DNA of 28,038 nt from the NCBI GenBank assembly GCA_002104945.1, contig MCFH01000138.1, positions 1 to 28,038 on the forward strand, given 5' to 3'. Under the pieces are notes generated by a model that was not told the origin of the DNA, did no database searches, and saw nothing but the letters and a program-made list of their open reading frames with translations. This DNA comes from Piromyces finnis. Lineage: Eukaryota > Neocallimastigomycota > Neocallimastigomycetes > Neocallimastigales > Neocallimastigaceae. Every line of letters begins with the position of its first letter. The stretch's first letter is position 1. Below are positions 1-11,770 of this stretch, piece by piece. The position numbers were made by a program, and so were the translations under genes.

Positions 1-987
1 TAAATAGCCAAAGTATACGAATTGAGTAGCTTCTCTTGCATTCTTTGCTGGCTTAGAAATATCAATGCCATAAGATTTAGCCATTTGAGTGAGTTGTTTG
101 AGTGCTTTGATTTGATCAGCAACTTCACCAATTAATTTCATGGTAGGTTCATCCATCAATTTCTTTTGCAATTCAACTCTATCCATTTCTTTTTGAGCAA
201 TAAGACGATCGGTACCGTAGAGTGCAACACGACGATAATCTCCAATAATACGACCACGACCATAACCATCTGGTAAACCTGTCATAATCGCATTAGAACG
301 ACCAGATCTCATCTCTTTAGAATAAAGATCAAAAACTGCTGTGTTGTGAGTTTTACGATAATCAGAAAAGATATGCTCAATATTTTCATCCATTGGTACG
401 TTAACAGCAGCAAGAGCATTCTTGACCATATTGACACCTCCAAATGGTTTGATGGCTCTTTTTAATGGTTCATCAGTTTGATAACCAACAATGACTTCAT
501 TTTCTTTATCGAGATAACCAGGTTTATGAGAAGTGATAGTTGAAGGAGTATGAGGATCAACATCATATAAGCCACCATTTTCACGTTCTTTAGCCAAATA
601 TTGTTCAGCCTTTGCAAAAAGTTTTTTAGTTTTTTCAGTTGGACCTTCAAGGAAGGTAGCATCACCTTCATAAGGTGTATAATGTTTTTTAATCCAACCT
701 TCAACATCAATTTCCGATTTCTTCATAGCATCATCGGCGATTTCAGATTCAACTTGAGTAGCATAAGATTTATTTTGAATAGAATTAAAGGTAGATGAAG
801 CAGTAGAAGCAGTGGTAGTAGTGGTAGTAGTCTTGAAACCCGAAATATTATTCATAACTGAGGTAGTATGAATGGCGCGAGAAGATTTAGGTAATTTAAT
901 ACCGGCAAACTTTGAAGCAGTAACAGCACTAACTGAAACTGATTTAGCAATAGTGTTACTTACTTGATTTAAAGTTAAACTTTCCAT
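1..987 (-). CDS. pyruvate formate-lyase, copy A, N-terminal part (runs off left edge)
   Basis: Formate C-acetyltransferase: pyruvate + CoA to acetyl-CoA + formate, a glycyl-radical enzyme of anaerobic fermentation. The start ATG is at 987-985 in an AAAATGG context, and the frame is open for 329 codons to the window edge, so this is the only PFL copy with no visible break. Residues 1-79 are rich in Ser, Thr and Lys with a single acidic residue (E2), and contain SRAIHTTS (36-43), a Thr run (53-59) and SYAT (74-77). This resembles a mitochondrial/hydrogenosomal presequence and is absent from bacterial PflB. The PFL fold then begins ([13 protein letters not shown], later [17 protein letters not shown]). 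The catalytic Cys pair and glycyl-radical loop lie beyond the edge. It is head to head with copy B over 1.4 kb. Family call is near certain; the targeting role is inferred. Confidence 0.95.
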   Translation of the reverse strand, partial: MESLTLNQVSNTIAKSVSVSAVTASKFAGIKLPKSSRAIHTTSVMNNISGFKTTTTTTTASTASSTFNSIQNKSYATQVESEIADDAMKKSEIDVEGWIKKHYTPYEGDATFLEGPTEKTKKLFAKAEQYLAKERENGGLYDVDPHTPSTITSHKPGYLDKENEVIVGYQTDEPLKRAIKPFGGVNMVKNALAAVNVPMDENIEHIFSDYRKTHNTAVFDLYSKEMRSGRSNAIMTGLPDGYGRGRIIGDYRRVALYGTDRLIAQKEMDRVELQKKLMDEPTMKLIGEVADQIKALKQLTQMAKSYGIDISKPAKNAREATQFVYFGYL

Positions 988-2387
988 TTTAATTATTTAT
1001 TTATATGTATTATGATTTATATTATGTATTTGTAAAAATTAAACTTATTTATTTGACTATTATTTAAATATTTAAATGTAATTATTAATCTTTGATATAA
1101 AATCTAGTTTATTTTAAACTTGTATAATATGTTTTCTTTTCTTTGAATGATTACTATTCTATATGAATATTTTATTTTTTACAAATTAAAATTTGAACTT
1201 GGAAAATAATCTCATATTTATATTAAAAATTTATCATTAATACTATTATTATAATTATTATTATTAAAATTTTTTAAAGGAAAAATTTACTAAAACATTA
1301 ATAAAATAATTATAATATTGTAATATATTGTAATATATTATATAATTAAATTAATTTTAACATCGTGTAAAGATTCCTTTAAAATTTTTCTTTAAACTCT
1401 ATATTAATGAAAATGTACAAAAATCATTATGTTTAAATTAACATTATTGGTTAATGTAATTGATTTTTGTACATTTTGAATTTTAAAAATTTCGTATTCA
1501 ATTCCTAGTATTATAGTTTTTTGAAAATTATTAAAATATGCCTAAACTATTATAGAAGTTAATTTGTATATATCTCTTATAAAGAAAAATAATTGATAAA
1601 ATAGATTAAATAACAAAAAATATGAAATAACCGATATTCTTTTAGTAAAACAAAAAATATTGTTTTAATGTAATTTAATGTAATGAATTAACCTTTAAAA
1701 AATCTTATTATATAAAAAAGAATAATAGATGAATATACTATATATAATCTTTTAACAATCTTTCAATATATAAATATTTTATAGAAATAAATTTGATACT
1801 AAAAACTATTTTTTTTTATTTTTTTTATATTTGAAAAGTAAATAAATAATTTATATTTAATTTTTACTATAAAATATATATTAATAAATAAATTAAGACC
1901 TTTCTCTATAAAAATAGTTAAAAATCAGTTAGGAATTGATGAAGTTAATGCATCGAAAAAAGGAAAATGTTTTTAAACTTTCATCAGAAATTTATCCACA
2001 AAATTTTAAAACTTATGGATAAAAATGCGAAATTGAAATTTTTTTTATTCAATAATTATATTGTTAATTTATTTTAATATATACCAAAATAATTTAATAA
2101 TAAATTAAATATATTACTTATTTAATTAAAAAGCTATAAATATTCAAAAAAATGTCAATTTTTAAAAAATATCCAAAATATTTTATTTTACACAAGTATT
2201 TTAATAGCTTAAAAAAAAAAAAAAGAAGAAAGAATAATAATAATCAATTAAAGAATTAATTATTTTTATAAACAGATATAATAAAATTAATAATTACATT
2301 TAAATATTTAAATAATAGTCAAATAAATAAGTTTTTTTACAAATACATAATATAAATACATAATACATATAAATATAAATAATTAAA
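988..2387. promoter_or_regulatory. divergent intergenic region between PFL copies A and B
   Basis: This 1.4 kb stretch is extremely A+T rich and holds no supportable gene. The 102 bases before each start (988-1089 and 2286-2387) are near-identical inverted copies, so both PFL genes share a proximal promoter/5' leader. Beyond them the two sides are unrelated. A short G+C-richer patch (about 1905-2035) is retained in the mirror copy at 7905-9311. Promoter activity is inferred from position only; no TATA or factor site could be singled out in such A/T-rich DNA. Confidence 0.6.
1410..1477. repeat. 17-base perfect inverted repeat with 34-base loop
   Basis: Arms AAAATGTACAAAAATCA (1410-1426) and its exact complement (1461-1477) flank a loop that itself contains a shorter inverted repeat (ATTAAC/GTTAAT). 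The same structure recurs, reversed, at 8815-8882. It stands out because it contains GTAC, not just A/T. The function is unknown; it could be a hairpin or a symmetric protein-binding site in the divergent PFL promoter. Confidence 0.7.
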
Positions 2388-4840
2388 ATGGAAAGTTTAA
2401 CTTTAAATCAAGTAAGTAACACTATTGCTAAATCAGTTTCAGTTAGTGCTGTTACTGCTTCAAAGTTTGCCGGTATTAAATTACCTAAATCTTCTCGCGC
2501 CATTCATACTACCTCAGTTATGAATAATATTTCGGGTTTCAAGACTACTACCACTACTACCACTGCTTCTACTGCTTCATCTACCTTAATTCTATTCAAA
2601 ATAAATCTTATGCTACTCAAGTTGAATCTGAAATCGCCGATGATGCTATGAAGAAATCGGAAATTGATGTTGAAGGTTGGATTAAAAAACATTATACACC
2701 TTATGAAGGTGATGCTACCTTCCTTGAAGGTCCAACTGAAAAAACTAAAAAACTTTTTGCAAAGGCTGAACAATATTTGGCTAAAGAACGTGAAAATGGT
2801 GGCTTATATGATTTGATCCTCATACTCCTTCAACTATCACTTCTCATAAACCTGGTTATCTCGATAAAGAAAATGAAGTCATTGTTGGTTATCAAACTGA
2901 TGAACCATTAAAAAGAGCCATCAAACCATTTGAGGTGTCAATATGGTCAAGAATGCTTTGCTGCTGTTAACGTACCAATGGATGAAAATATTGAGCATAT
3001 CTTTTCTGATTATCGTAAAACTCACAACACAGCAGTTTTTGATCTTTATTCTAAAGAGATGAGATCTGGTCGTTCTAATGCGATTATGACAGGTTTACCA
3101 GATGGTTATGGTCGTGGTCGTATTATTGGAGATTATCGTCGTGTTGCACTCTACGGTACCGATCGTCTTATTGCTCAAAAAGAAATGGATAGAGTTGAAT
3201 TGCAAAAGAAATTGATGGATGAACCTACCATGAAATTAATTGGTGAAGTTGCTGATCAAATCAAAGCACTCAAACAACTCACTCAAATGGCTAAATCTTA
3301 TGGCATTGATATTTCTAAGCCAGCAAAGAATGCAAGAGAAGCTACTCAATTCGTATACTTTGGCTATTTAGGTTCAATTAAAGAACAAGATGGGGCAGCC
3401 ATGTCACTTGGTCGTGTTGATGCTTTCCTTGATTGTTTCTTCGAAAACGATTTAAAGAAAGGAATCATCAATGAAGCTGAAGCTCAAGAAATCATTGATA
3501 ATCTCATTTTAAAATTAAGATTTGCTCGTCATCTACGTACTCCGGAATACAATGATTTATTTGCAGGAGATCCAACATGGGTTACCATGTCACTTGGTGG
3601 TATGGGAAGAGATGGTCGTCCATTAGTAACAAAAACTTCCTATCGTGTTCTTAATACACTTTACAATTTAGGACCAGCACCAGAACCAAACATCACTGTT
3701 CTTTGGAACAAGGCACTTCCAAAGAATTTCAAGGACTTTGCTACTAAAGTTTCTATCGATACCTCATCCATTCAATATGAATCGGATGCTCTTATGTCAG
3801 CTAGATTCGGAGATGATTATGGAATTGCATGTTGTGTTTCAGCCATGAGAATTGGAAAGGATTGCAATTCTTTGGAGCTCGTTGTAATCTTGCAAAGCTT
3901 ATTGCTCTACGTTCTTAATCATGGAAAGGATGAAAGAACAGGAAAACAAGTTGGACCAGATTTTGGACCAGTTCCAGAAGGACCAATTCCATTTGAATGG
4001 ATGTGGGAAACCTATGACAAAGCCATGGATTGGATTGCAAATCTTTATGTTAACACCATGAATGTTATTCACTTCAGTCACGATCAATATTGTTATGAAT
4101 CACTTCAAATGGCACTTCATGACACGGATGTTCGTCGTCTTATGGCATTTGGTGTTGCTGGACTTTCAGTTGTTGCTGATTCATTCTCAGCCATCAAATA
4201 TGGTAAGGTTACACCAATTCGTGATGCAAAGACCGGATTAACCGTTGATTTCAAGATTGAAGGAGATTTCCCAAAATTCGGTAACGATGATGATCGTGTG
4301 ATTACTTTGCTAAAACAGTCACGGATAAACTTATTACTAAACTCAGAAAGATTCCAACTTATCGTGGAGCTGAGCACACACTTTCAATTCTTACAATTAC
4401 TTCAATGTGTATATGGTAAGAAAACAGGATCCACACCGGATGGACGTAAAGCAGAGAAGCATTTGCACCAGGATGTAATCCAATGCATGGTCGTGAATTT
4501 TCAGGTGCTATTTCTTCACTTTCATCGGTTGCTAAAGTTAATTATGATTCATGTATGGATGGTATTTCAAATACTTTTCCATTGTTCCAAATACCATTGG
4601 TAAATCATTAAAAGAACGACAAGGTAATCTTTCCGGATTATTAGACGGATACTTCACCAAGGGGCCCATCATCTCAATGTTAATGTTCTTAAGCGAGAAA
4701 CATTAGAAGATGCTATGGCTCATCCAGAAAACTATCCAAACCTAACTATTCGAGTATCTGGATATGCTGTCAACTTTGTTAAATTAACACCACAACAACA
4801 AAAAGAAGTTATTGCACGTACATTCCATGAAAAGATGTAA
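2388..4840 (+). CDS. pyruvate formate-lyase, copy B, full length but frameshifted
   Basis: The full gene span is present: same start context and presequence as copy A, catalytic Cys pair IACCVS (codons at 3830-3835), glycyl-radical motif RVSGYAV (Gly codon 4760-4762) and terminal TAA at 4838-4840. The span of about 817 codons fits bacterial PflB (about 760 aa) plus a presequence of about 60-80 residues. Against the other copies, single bases are missing near 2586 (T), 2810 (G), 2932 (G), 2956 (C), 3860 (A), 4298 (T), 4405-4410 (two), 4450 (G), 4575 (A) and in the G/C run at 4661-4667; one T is extra near 3900. The pair 3860/3900 compensates, so a long frame (about 2957-4297) survives with a garbled stretch just after the Cys pair. 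Errors of sequencing are more likely than real decay because substitutions are almost absent. It faces copy C tail to tail. Confidence 0.9.
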
Positions 4841-5445
4841 AAAGAAAAATTGATTTTTTTTTTTTAACACGTTTAATTCACATCCCTATATTAACATATT
4901 AAAAAATAACCTAATTTAAGTAGTATCATAATTTAATATCATAATTTAATATAATGTCATTATTTAAATATTATTATAATTTAGTTACTTTATTATTATT
5001 AAAATTCATAAATCTAATACATTCAGTTACATTATTATACCATATTACTATATCCTATCATATATTATTTATTAAATAATTTATTAAAGTTATAAAAGTT
5101 CTTAATTCTAAAAATAAATAATTATTTATAAATTGTAATTTATGCCTTCCCAATTTTGTTTTCTTATTTTAGAATCAAGAACTTTTTATAACTTTAATAA
5201 ATTTTTAATAAAATAATAATATGATAGGATATAGTAATAATGGTATAATAAATGTAACTGAATGTATTAGATTTCTATGAATTTTTAATAATAATAAGTA
5301 ACTAAATTATAATAATATAAATAATGACATTATATTAAATTATGATATTAAATTATGATACTACTTAAATTAGGTTATTTTTTTAATATGTTAATATAGG
5401 GATGTGAATTAAACGTGTTAAAAAAAAAAAATCAATTTTTTCTTT
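4841..5445. other. tail-to-tail intergenic region between PFL copies B and C
   Basis: Both 3' flanks read out from the stop through a poly-T tract, an AACACGTTTAATTCACATCC block and AAT/ATA-rich DNA into the axis. No gene is present. Transcription end signals for both genes should lie here, but none is distinctive. Confidence 0.7.
5118..5163. other. palindrome axis: unpaired 46-base centre between PFL copies B and C
   Basis: The inner arm ends are TAATTCTAAAAATAA (5103-5117) and TTATTTTAGAATCA (5164-5177). The 46 bases between are asymmetric. The same loop sequence, reversed, lies downstream of copy D at 12054-12094, so it is ordinary PFL 3' flank, not an adapter or linker sequence. Confidence 0.8.
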
Positions 5446-7904
5446 TTACATCTTTTCATGGAATGTACGTGCAATAACTTCTTTTTGTTGTTGTGGTGTT
5501 AATTTAACAAAGTTGACAGCATATCCAGATACTCGAATAGTTAGGTTTGGATAGTTTTCTGGATGAGCCATAGCATCTTCTAATGTTTCTCGCTTAAGAA
5601 CATTAACATTGAGATGATGGGCCCCTTGGTGAAGTATCCGTCTAATAATCCGGAAAGATTACCTTGTCGTTCTTTTAATGATTTACCAATGGTATTTGGA
5701 ACAATGGAAAATGTATTTGAAATACCATCCATACATGAATCATAATTAACTTTAGCAACCGATGAAAGTGAAGAAATAGCACCTGAAAATTCACGACCAT
5801 GCATTGGATTACATCCTGGTGCAAATGCTTCTCCTGCTTTACGTCCATCCGGTGTGGATCCTGTTTTCTTACCATATACAACATTGGAAGTAATTGTAAG
5901 AATTGAAAGTGTGTGCTCAGCTCCACGATAAGTTGGAATCTTTCTGAGTTTAGTAATAAGTTTATCCGTGACTGTTTTAGCAAAGTAATCAACACGATCA
6001 TCATCGTTACCGAATTTTGGGAAATCTCCTTCAATCTTGAAATCAACGGTTAATCCGGTCTTTGCATCACGAATTGGTGTAACCTTACCATATTTGATGG
6101 CTGAGAATGAATCAGCAACAACTGAAAGTCCAGCAACACCAAATGCCATAAGACGACGAACATCCGTGTCATGAAGTGCCATTTGAAGTGATTCATAACA
6201 ATATTGATCGTGACTGAAGTGAATAACATTCATGGTGTTAACATAAAGATTTGCAATCCAATCCATGGCTTTGTCATAGGTTTCCCACATCCATTCAAAT
6301 GGAATTGGTCCTTCTGGAACTGGTCCAAAATCTGGCCAACTTGTTTTCCTGTTCTTTCATCCTTTCCATGATTAAGAACGTAGAGCATAAGCTTTGCAAG
6401 ATTACAACGAGCTCCAAAGAATTGCATATCCTTTCCAATTCTCATGGCTGAAACACAACATGCAATTCCTAATCATCTCCGAATCTAGCTGACATAAGAG
6501 CATCCGATTCATATTGAATGGATGAGGTATCGATAGAAACTTTAGTAGCAAAGTCCTTGAAATTCTTTGGAAGTGCCTTGTTCCAAAGAACAGTGATGTT
6601 TGGTTCTGGTGCTGGTCCTAAATTGTAAAGTGTATTAAGAACACGATAGGAAGTTTTTGTTACTAATGGACGACCATCTCTTCCCATACCACCAAGTGAC
6701 ATGGTAACCCATGTTGGATCTCCTGCAAATAAATCATTGTATTCCGGAGTACGTAGATGACGAGCAAATCTTAATTTTAAAATGAGATTATCAATGATTT
6801 CTTGAGCTTCAGCTTCATTGATGATTCCTTTCTTTAAATCGTTTTCGAAGAAACAATCAAGGAAAGCATCAACACGACCAAGTGACATGGCTGCCCCATC
6901 TTGTTCTTTAATTGAACCTAAATAGCCAAAGTATACGAATTGAGTAGCTTCTCTTGCATTCTTTGCTGGCTTAGAAATATCAATGCCATAAGATTTAGCC
7001 ATTTGAGTGAGTTGTTTGAGTGCTTTGATTTGATCAGCAACTTCACCAATTAATTTCATGGTAGGTTCATCCATCAATTTCTTTTGCAATTCAACTCTAT
7101 CCATTTCTTTTTGAGCAATAAGACGATCGGTACCGTAGAGTGCAACACGACGATAATCTCCAATAATACGACCACGACCATAACCATCTGGTAAACCTGT
7201 CATAATCGCATTAGAACGACCAGATCTCATCTCTTTAGAATAAAGATCAAAAACTGCTGGTTGTGAGTTTTACGATATCAGAAAAGATATGCTCAATATT
7301 TTCATCCATTGGTACGTTAACAGCAGCAAGAGCATTCTTGACCATATTGACACCTCCAAATGGTTTGATGGCTCTTTTTAATGGTTCATCAGTTTGATAA
7401 CCAACAATGACTTCATTTTCTTTATCGAGATAACCAGGTTTATGAGAAGTGATAGTTGAAGGAGTATGAGGATCAACATCATATAAGCCACCATTTTCAC
7501 GTTCTTTAGCCAAATATTGTTCAGCCTTTGCAAAAAGTTTTTTAGTTTTTTCAGTTGGACCTTCAAGGAAGGTAGCATCACCTTCATAAGGTGTATAATG
7601 TTTTTTAATCCAACCTTCAACATCAATTTCCGATTTCTTCATAGCATCATCGGCGATTTCAGATTCAACTTGAGTAGCATAAGATTTATTTTGAATAGAA
7701 TTAAAGGTAGATGAAGCAGTAGAAGCAGTGGTAGTAGTGGTAGTAGTCTTGAAAACCCGAAATATTATTCATAACTGAGGTAAGTATGAATGGCGCGAGA
7801 AGATTTAGGTAATTTAATACCGGCAAACTTTGAAGCAGTAACAGCACTAACTGAAACTGATTTAGCAATAGTGTTACTACTTGATTTAAAGTTAAACTTT
7901 CCAT
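5446..7904 (-). CDS. pyruvate formate-lyase, copy C, full length but frameshifted
   Basis: Start ATG at 7904-7902 and TAA at 5448-5446 span about 819 codons. The Cys pair codons lie at 6460-6455 and the radical motif RVSGYAV is encoded close to the 3' end. Compared with the other copies, a T is missing near 7880; A is inserted near 7783 and near 7753; two bases are lost near 7259-7290; one T is lost near 6472 just upstream of the Cys pair; one A is lost near 6334; and the G/C run at 5619-5625 is one base short. The longest surviving frames are about 6469-7230 and 5580-6290, the second holding the segment between the active-site Cys and the radical loop. The protein-level sequence agrees with copies A, B and D wherever the frame is intact. 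It is head to head with D and tail to tail with B. Confidence 0.9.
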
Positions 7905-9311
7905 TTTTAATTATTTATATTTATATGTATTATGTATTTATATTATGTATTTGTAAAAATTAAACTTATTTATTTGACTATTATTTAAATATTTAAATGT
8001 AATTATTAATTTTTATTATATCTGTTTATAAAAAATAATTAATTCTTTAATTGATTATTATTATTCTTTCTTTCTTTTTTTTTTTTTCTTAAGCTATTAA
8101 AAATACTTGTGTAAAATAAATATTTGGATATTTTTTAAAAAATTGACATTTTTTATTAATATTTATAGCTTTTTAATTAAAAAGAATATATTATAATTTA
8201 TTATTAAATATTTTGGTATATATTAAAATAAATTAACAATATAATTATTGATAAAAAAATTTATTTCGACATTTTTATCCATAAGTTTTAAAATTTTGTG
8301 GATAAATTTCTGATGAAATTTAAAAACATTTTCCTTTTTTTCGATGCATTAACTTCATCAATTCCTAACTGATTTTTAACTATTTTTATAGAGAAAGGTC
8401 TTAATTATTTTTTATATATAGTAAAAATAATAAAATAAAATATTTAACTTTCAAATTATAAAAAAAAAATAAAAAAAAAATAGTTTTTAGTATCAAATTT
8501 ATTTCTATAAAAATATTTATATATTGAAAGATTGTTAAAAGATTATATATAGTATATTCATCTATTATTCTTTTTTATATATAAGATTTTTTTAAAGGTT
8601 AATTCATTACATTAAATTACATTAAAACAATATTTTTTCGTTTTACTAAAAGAATATCGGTTATTTCATATTTTTTGTTATTTAATCTATTTTATCAATT
8701 ATTTTCTTTATAAGAGATATATACAAATTAACTTCTATAATATTTAGGCATATTTTAATAATTTTCAAAAAACTATTAATACTAGGAATTGAATACGAAA
8801 TTTTTAAAAATTCCAAAATGTACAAAAATCAATTACATTAACCAATAATGTTAATTTAAACATAATGATTTTTGTACATTTTCATTAATATAGAGTTTAA
8901 AGAAAAAGTTTTAAGGAATCTTTACACGATGATTAAAATTAATTTAATTATATAATATATTACAATATATTACAATATTATAATTATTTTATTAATGTTT
9001 TAGTAAATTTTCCTTTAAAAAATTTTTAAATAATAATAATAATAATAATAGTATTAATGATAAATTTTTAATATAAATATGAGATTATTTTTCCAAGTTC
9101 AAATTTTATAATTTGTAAAAAATAAAATATTCATATAGAAATAAATCATTCAAAGAAAAGAAAACATATTATACAAGTTTAAAATAAACTAGATTTTATA
9201 TCAAAGATTAATAATTACATTTAAATATTTAAATAATAGTCAAATAAATAAGTTTAATTTTTACAAATACATAATATAAATACATAATACATATAAATAT
9301 AAATAATTAAA
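7905..9311. promoter_or_regulatory. divergent intergenic region between PFL copies C and D
   Basis: This is the inverted duplicate of 988-2387. The copy C side (7905-8010, then TTTTTATTATATCTG) matches the B side there, and the copy D side (9207-9311) matches the A side. No gene is present. Small length differences in A and T runs are the main divergence from the A/B region. A promoter role is inferred from position. Confidence 0.6.
8815..8882. repeat. inverted-repeat copy of the 17-base hairpin
   Basis: Arms at 8815-8831 and 8866-8882 are identical to those at 1410-1477, in reverse order and with a loop of the same length. Both arms are intact in both copies, although nearby homopolymers differ. 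Confidence 0.7.
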
Positions 9312-11770
9312 ATGGAAAGTTTAACTTTAAATCAAGTAAGTAACACTATTGCTAAATCAGTTTCAGTTAGTGCTGTTACTGCTTCAAAGTTTTGCCGGTA
9401 TTAAATTACCTAAATCTTCTCGCGCCATTCATACTACCTCAGTTATGAATAATATTTCGGGTTTCAAGACTACTACCACTACTACCACTGCTTCTACTGC
9501 TTCATCTACCTTTATTCTATTCAAAATAAATCTTATGCTACTCAAGTTGAATCTGAAATCGCCGATGATGCTATGAAGAAATCGGAAATTGATGTTGAAG
9601 GTTGGATTAAAAAACATTATACACCTTATGAAGGTGATGCTACCTTCCTTGAAGGTCCAACTGAAAAAACTAAAAAACTTTTTGCAAAGGCTGAACAATA
9701 TTTGGCTAAAGAACGTGAAAATGGTGGCTTATATGATGTTGATACCTCATACTCCTTCAACTATCACTTCTCATAAACCTGGTTATCTCGATAAAGAAAA
9801 TGAAGTCATTGTTGGTTATCAAACTGATGAACCATTAAAAAGAGCCATCAAACCATTTGGAGGTGTCAATATGGTCAAGAATGCTCTTGCTGCTGTTAAC
9901 GTACCAATGGATGAAAATATTGAGCATATCTTTTCTGATTATCGTAAAACTCACAACACAGCAGTTTTTGATCTTTATTCTAAAGAGATGAGATCGGTCG
10001 TTCTAATGCGATTATGACAGGTTTACCAGATGGTTATGGTCGTGGTCGTATTATTGGAGATTATCGTCGTGTTGCACTCTACGGTACCGATCGTCTTATT
10101 GCTCAAAAAGAAATGGATAGAGTTGAATTGCAAAAGAAATTGATGGATGAACCTACCATGAAATTAATTGGTGAAGTTGCTGATCAAATCAAAGCACTCA
10201 AACAACTCACTCAAATGGCTAAATCTTATGGCATTGATATTTCTAAGCCAGCAAAGAATGCAAGAAAGCTACTCAATTCGTATACTTTGGCTATTTAGGT
10301 TCAATTAAAGGACAAGATGGGGCAGCCATGTCACTTGGTCGTGTTGATGCTTCCTTGATTGTTTCTTCGAAAACGATTTAAAAGAAAGGAATCATCAATG
10401 AAGCTGAAAGCTCAAGAAATCATTGATAATCTCATTTTAAAATTAAGATTTGCTCGTCATCTACGTACTCCGGAATACAATGATTTATTTGCAGGAGATC
10501 CAACATGGGTTACCATGTCACTTGGTGGTATGGGAAGAGATGGTCGTCATTAGTAACAAAAACTTCCTATCGCGTTCTTAATACACTTTACAATTTAGGA
10601 CCAGCACCAGAACCAAACATCACTGTTCTTTGGAACAAGGCACTTCCAAAGAATTTCAAGGACTTTGCTACTAAAGTTTCTATCGATACCTCATCCATTC
10701 AATATGAATCGATGCTCTTATGTCAGCTAGATTCGGAGATGATTATGGAATTGGCATGTTGTGTTTCAGCCATGAGAATTGGAAAGGATATGCAATTCTT
10801 TGGAGCTCGTTGTAATCTTGCAAAGCTTATGCTCTACGTTCTTAATCATGGAAAGGATGAAAGAACAGGAAAACAAGTTGGACCAGATTTTGGACCAGTT
10901 CCAGAAGGACCAATTCCATTTGAATGGATGTGGGAAACCTATGACAAAGCCATGGATTGGATTGCAAATCTTTATGTTAACACCATGAATGTTATTCACT
11001 TCAGTCACGATCAATATTGTTATGAATCACTTCAAATGGCACTTCATGACACGGATGTTCGTCGTCTTATGGCATTTGGTGTTGCTGGACTTTCAGTTGT
11101 TGCTGATTCATTCTCAGCCATCAAATATGGTAAGGTTACACCAATTCGTGATGCAAAGACCGGATTAACCGTTGATTTCAAGATTGAAGGAGATTTCCCA
11201 AAATTCGGTAACGATGATGATCGTGTTGATTACTTGCTAAAACAGTCACGGATAAACTTATTACTAAACTCAGAAAGATTCCAACTTATCGTGGAGCTGA
11301 GCACACACTTTCAATTCTTACAATTACTTCCAATGTTGTATATGGTAAGAAAACAGGATCCACACCGGATGGACGTAAAGCAGGAGAAGCATTTGCACCA
11401 GGATGTAATCCAATGCATGGTCGTGAATTTCAGGTGCTATTTCTTCACTTTCATCGGTTGCTAAAGTTAATTATGATTCATGTATGGATGGTATTTCAAA
11501 TACATTTTCCATTGTTCCAAATACCATTGGTAAATCATTAAAAGAACGACAAGGTAATCTTTCCGGATTATTAGACGGATACTTCACCAAGGGGGCCATC
11601 ATCTCAATGTTAATGTTCTTAAGCGAGAAACATTAGAAGATGCTATGGCTCATCCAGAAACTATCCAAACCCTAACTATTCGAGTATCTGGATATGCTGT
11701 CAACTTTGTTAAATTAACACCACAACAACAAAAGAAGTTATTGCACGTACATTCCATGAAAAAGATGTAA
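9312..11770 (+). CDS. pyruvate formate-lyase, copy D, full length but frameshifted
   Basis: ATG at 9312 and TAA at 11768-11770 enclose a complete PFL gene: presequence, Cys pair codons at 10757-10762 and RVSGYAV near 11680. It is the most broken copy. Extra bases occur near 9391, 9742, 10383, 10407, 10752, 11668 and 11761; missing bases near 9511, 9996, 10265, 10351, 10547, 10711, 11235, 11430, 11594, 11660 and 11731. Two substitutions are visible (AAG to AGG context near 10311, TATCGT to TATCGC near 10573). Most breaks fall in runs of the same base. The longest pieces in the correct frame lie at about 10014-10270 and 10800-11230. Loss of function cannot be claimed from this sequence alone, since the indel pattern looks technical. 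Its 3' flank carries the imperfect hairpin at 12041-12107. Confidence 0.88.

Larger units (their letters stand above)
1..5117. repeat. left arm of the PFL palindrome
   Basis: The order copy A, spacer, copy B and B's 3' flank is matched in reverse complement by C's 3' flank, copy C, spacer and copy D. The gene ends pair about a centre near 5145: B stop with C stop, B start with C start, A start with D start. Differences are almost all one-base indels. The arm continues beyond the left edge, since copy A is cut while its partner D is complete. Confidence 0.9.
5164..10300. repeat. right arm of the PFL palindrome
   Basis: Reverse complement of 1-5117, covering C's 3' flank, copy C, the C/D intergenic region and the first part of copy D. 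The pairing visible in this window ends near 10300 only because the left arm leaves the window there. Confidence 0.9.

Noticed and set aside
2412-2417. GTAAGT, a consensus splice donor, ten codons into PFL
   Set aside because: The frame reads straight through as Q-V-S-N in copy A without interruption, and no matching branch site and acceptor that would keep the frame was evident.
2504-2773. Antisense open frame over the PFL N-terminal region, repeated at other copies
   Set aside because: It lies opposite the well-supported PFL reading frame and recurs only because the gene itself recurs.
5118-5163. Missed sequencing adapter at the palindrome centre
   Set aside because: The centre sequence is not adapter-like and recurs behind copy D as normal PFL flank. 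A chimeric or amplified molecule is still possible, but not a simple retained adapter.
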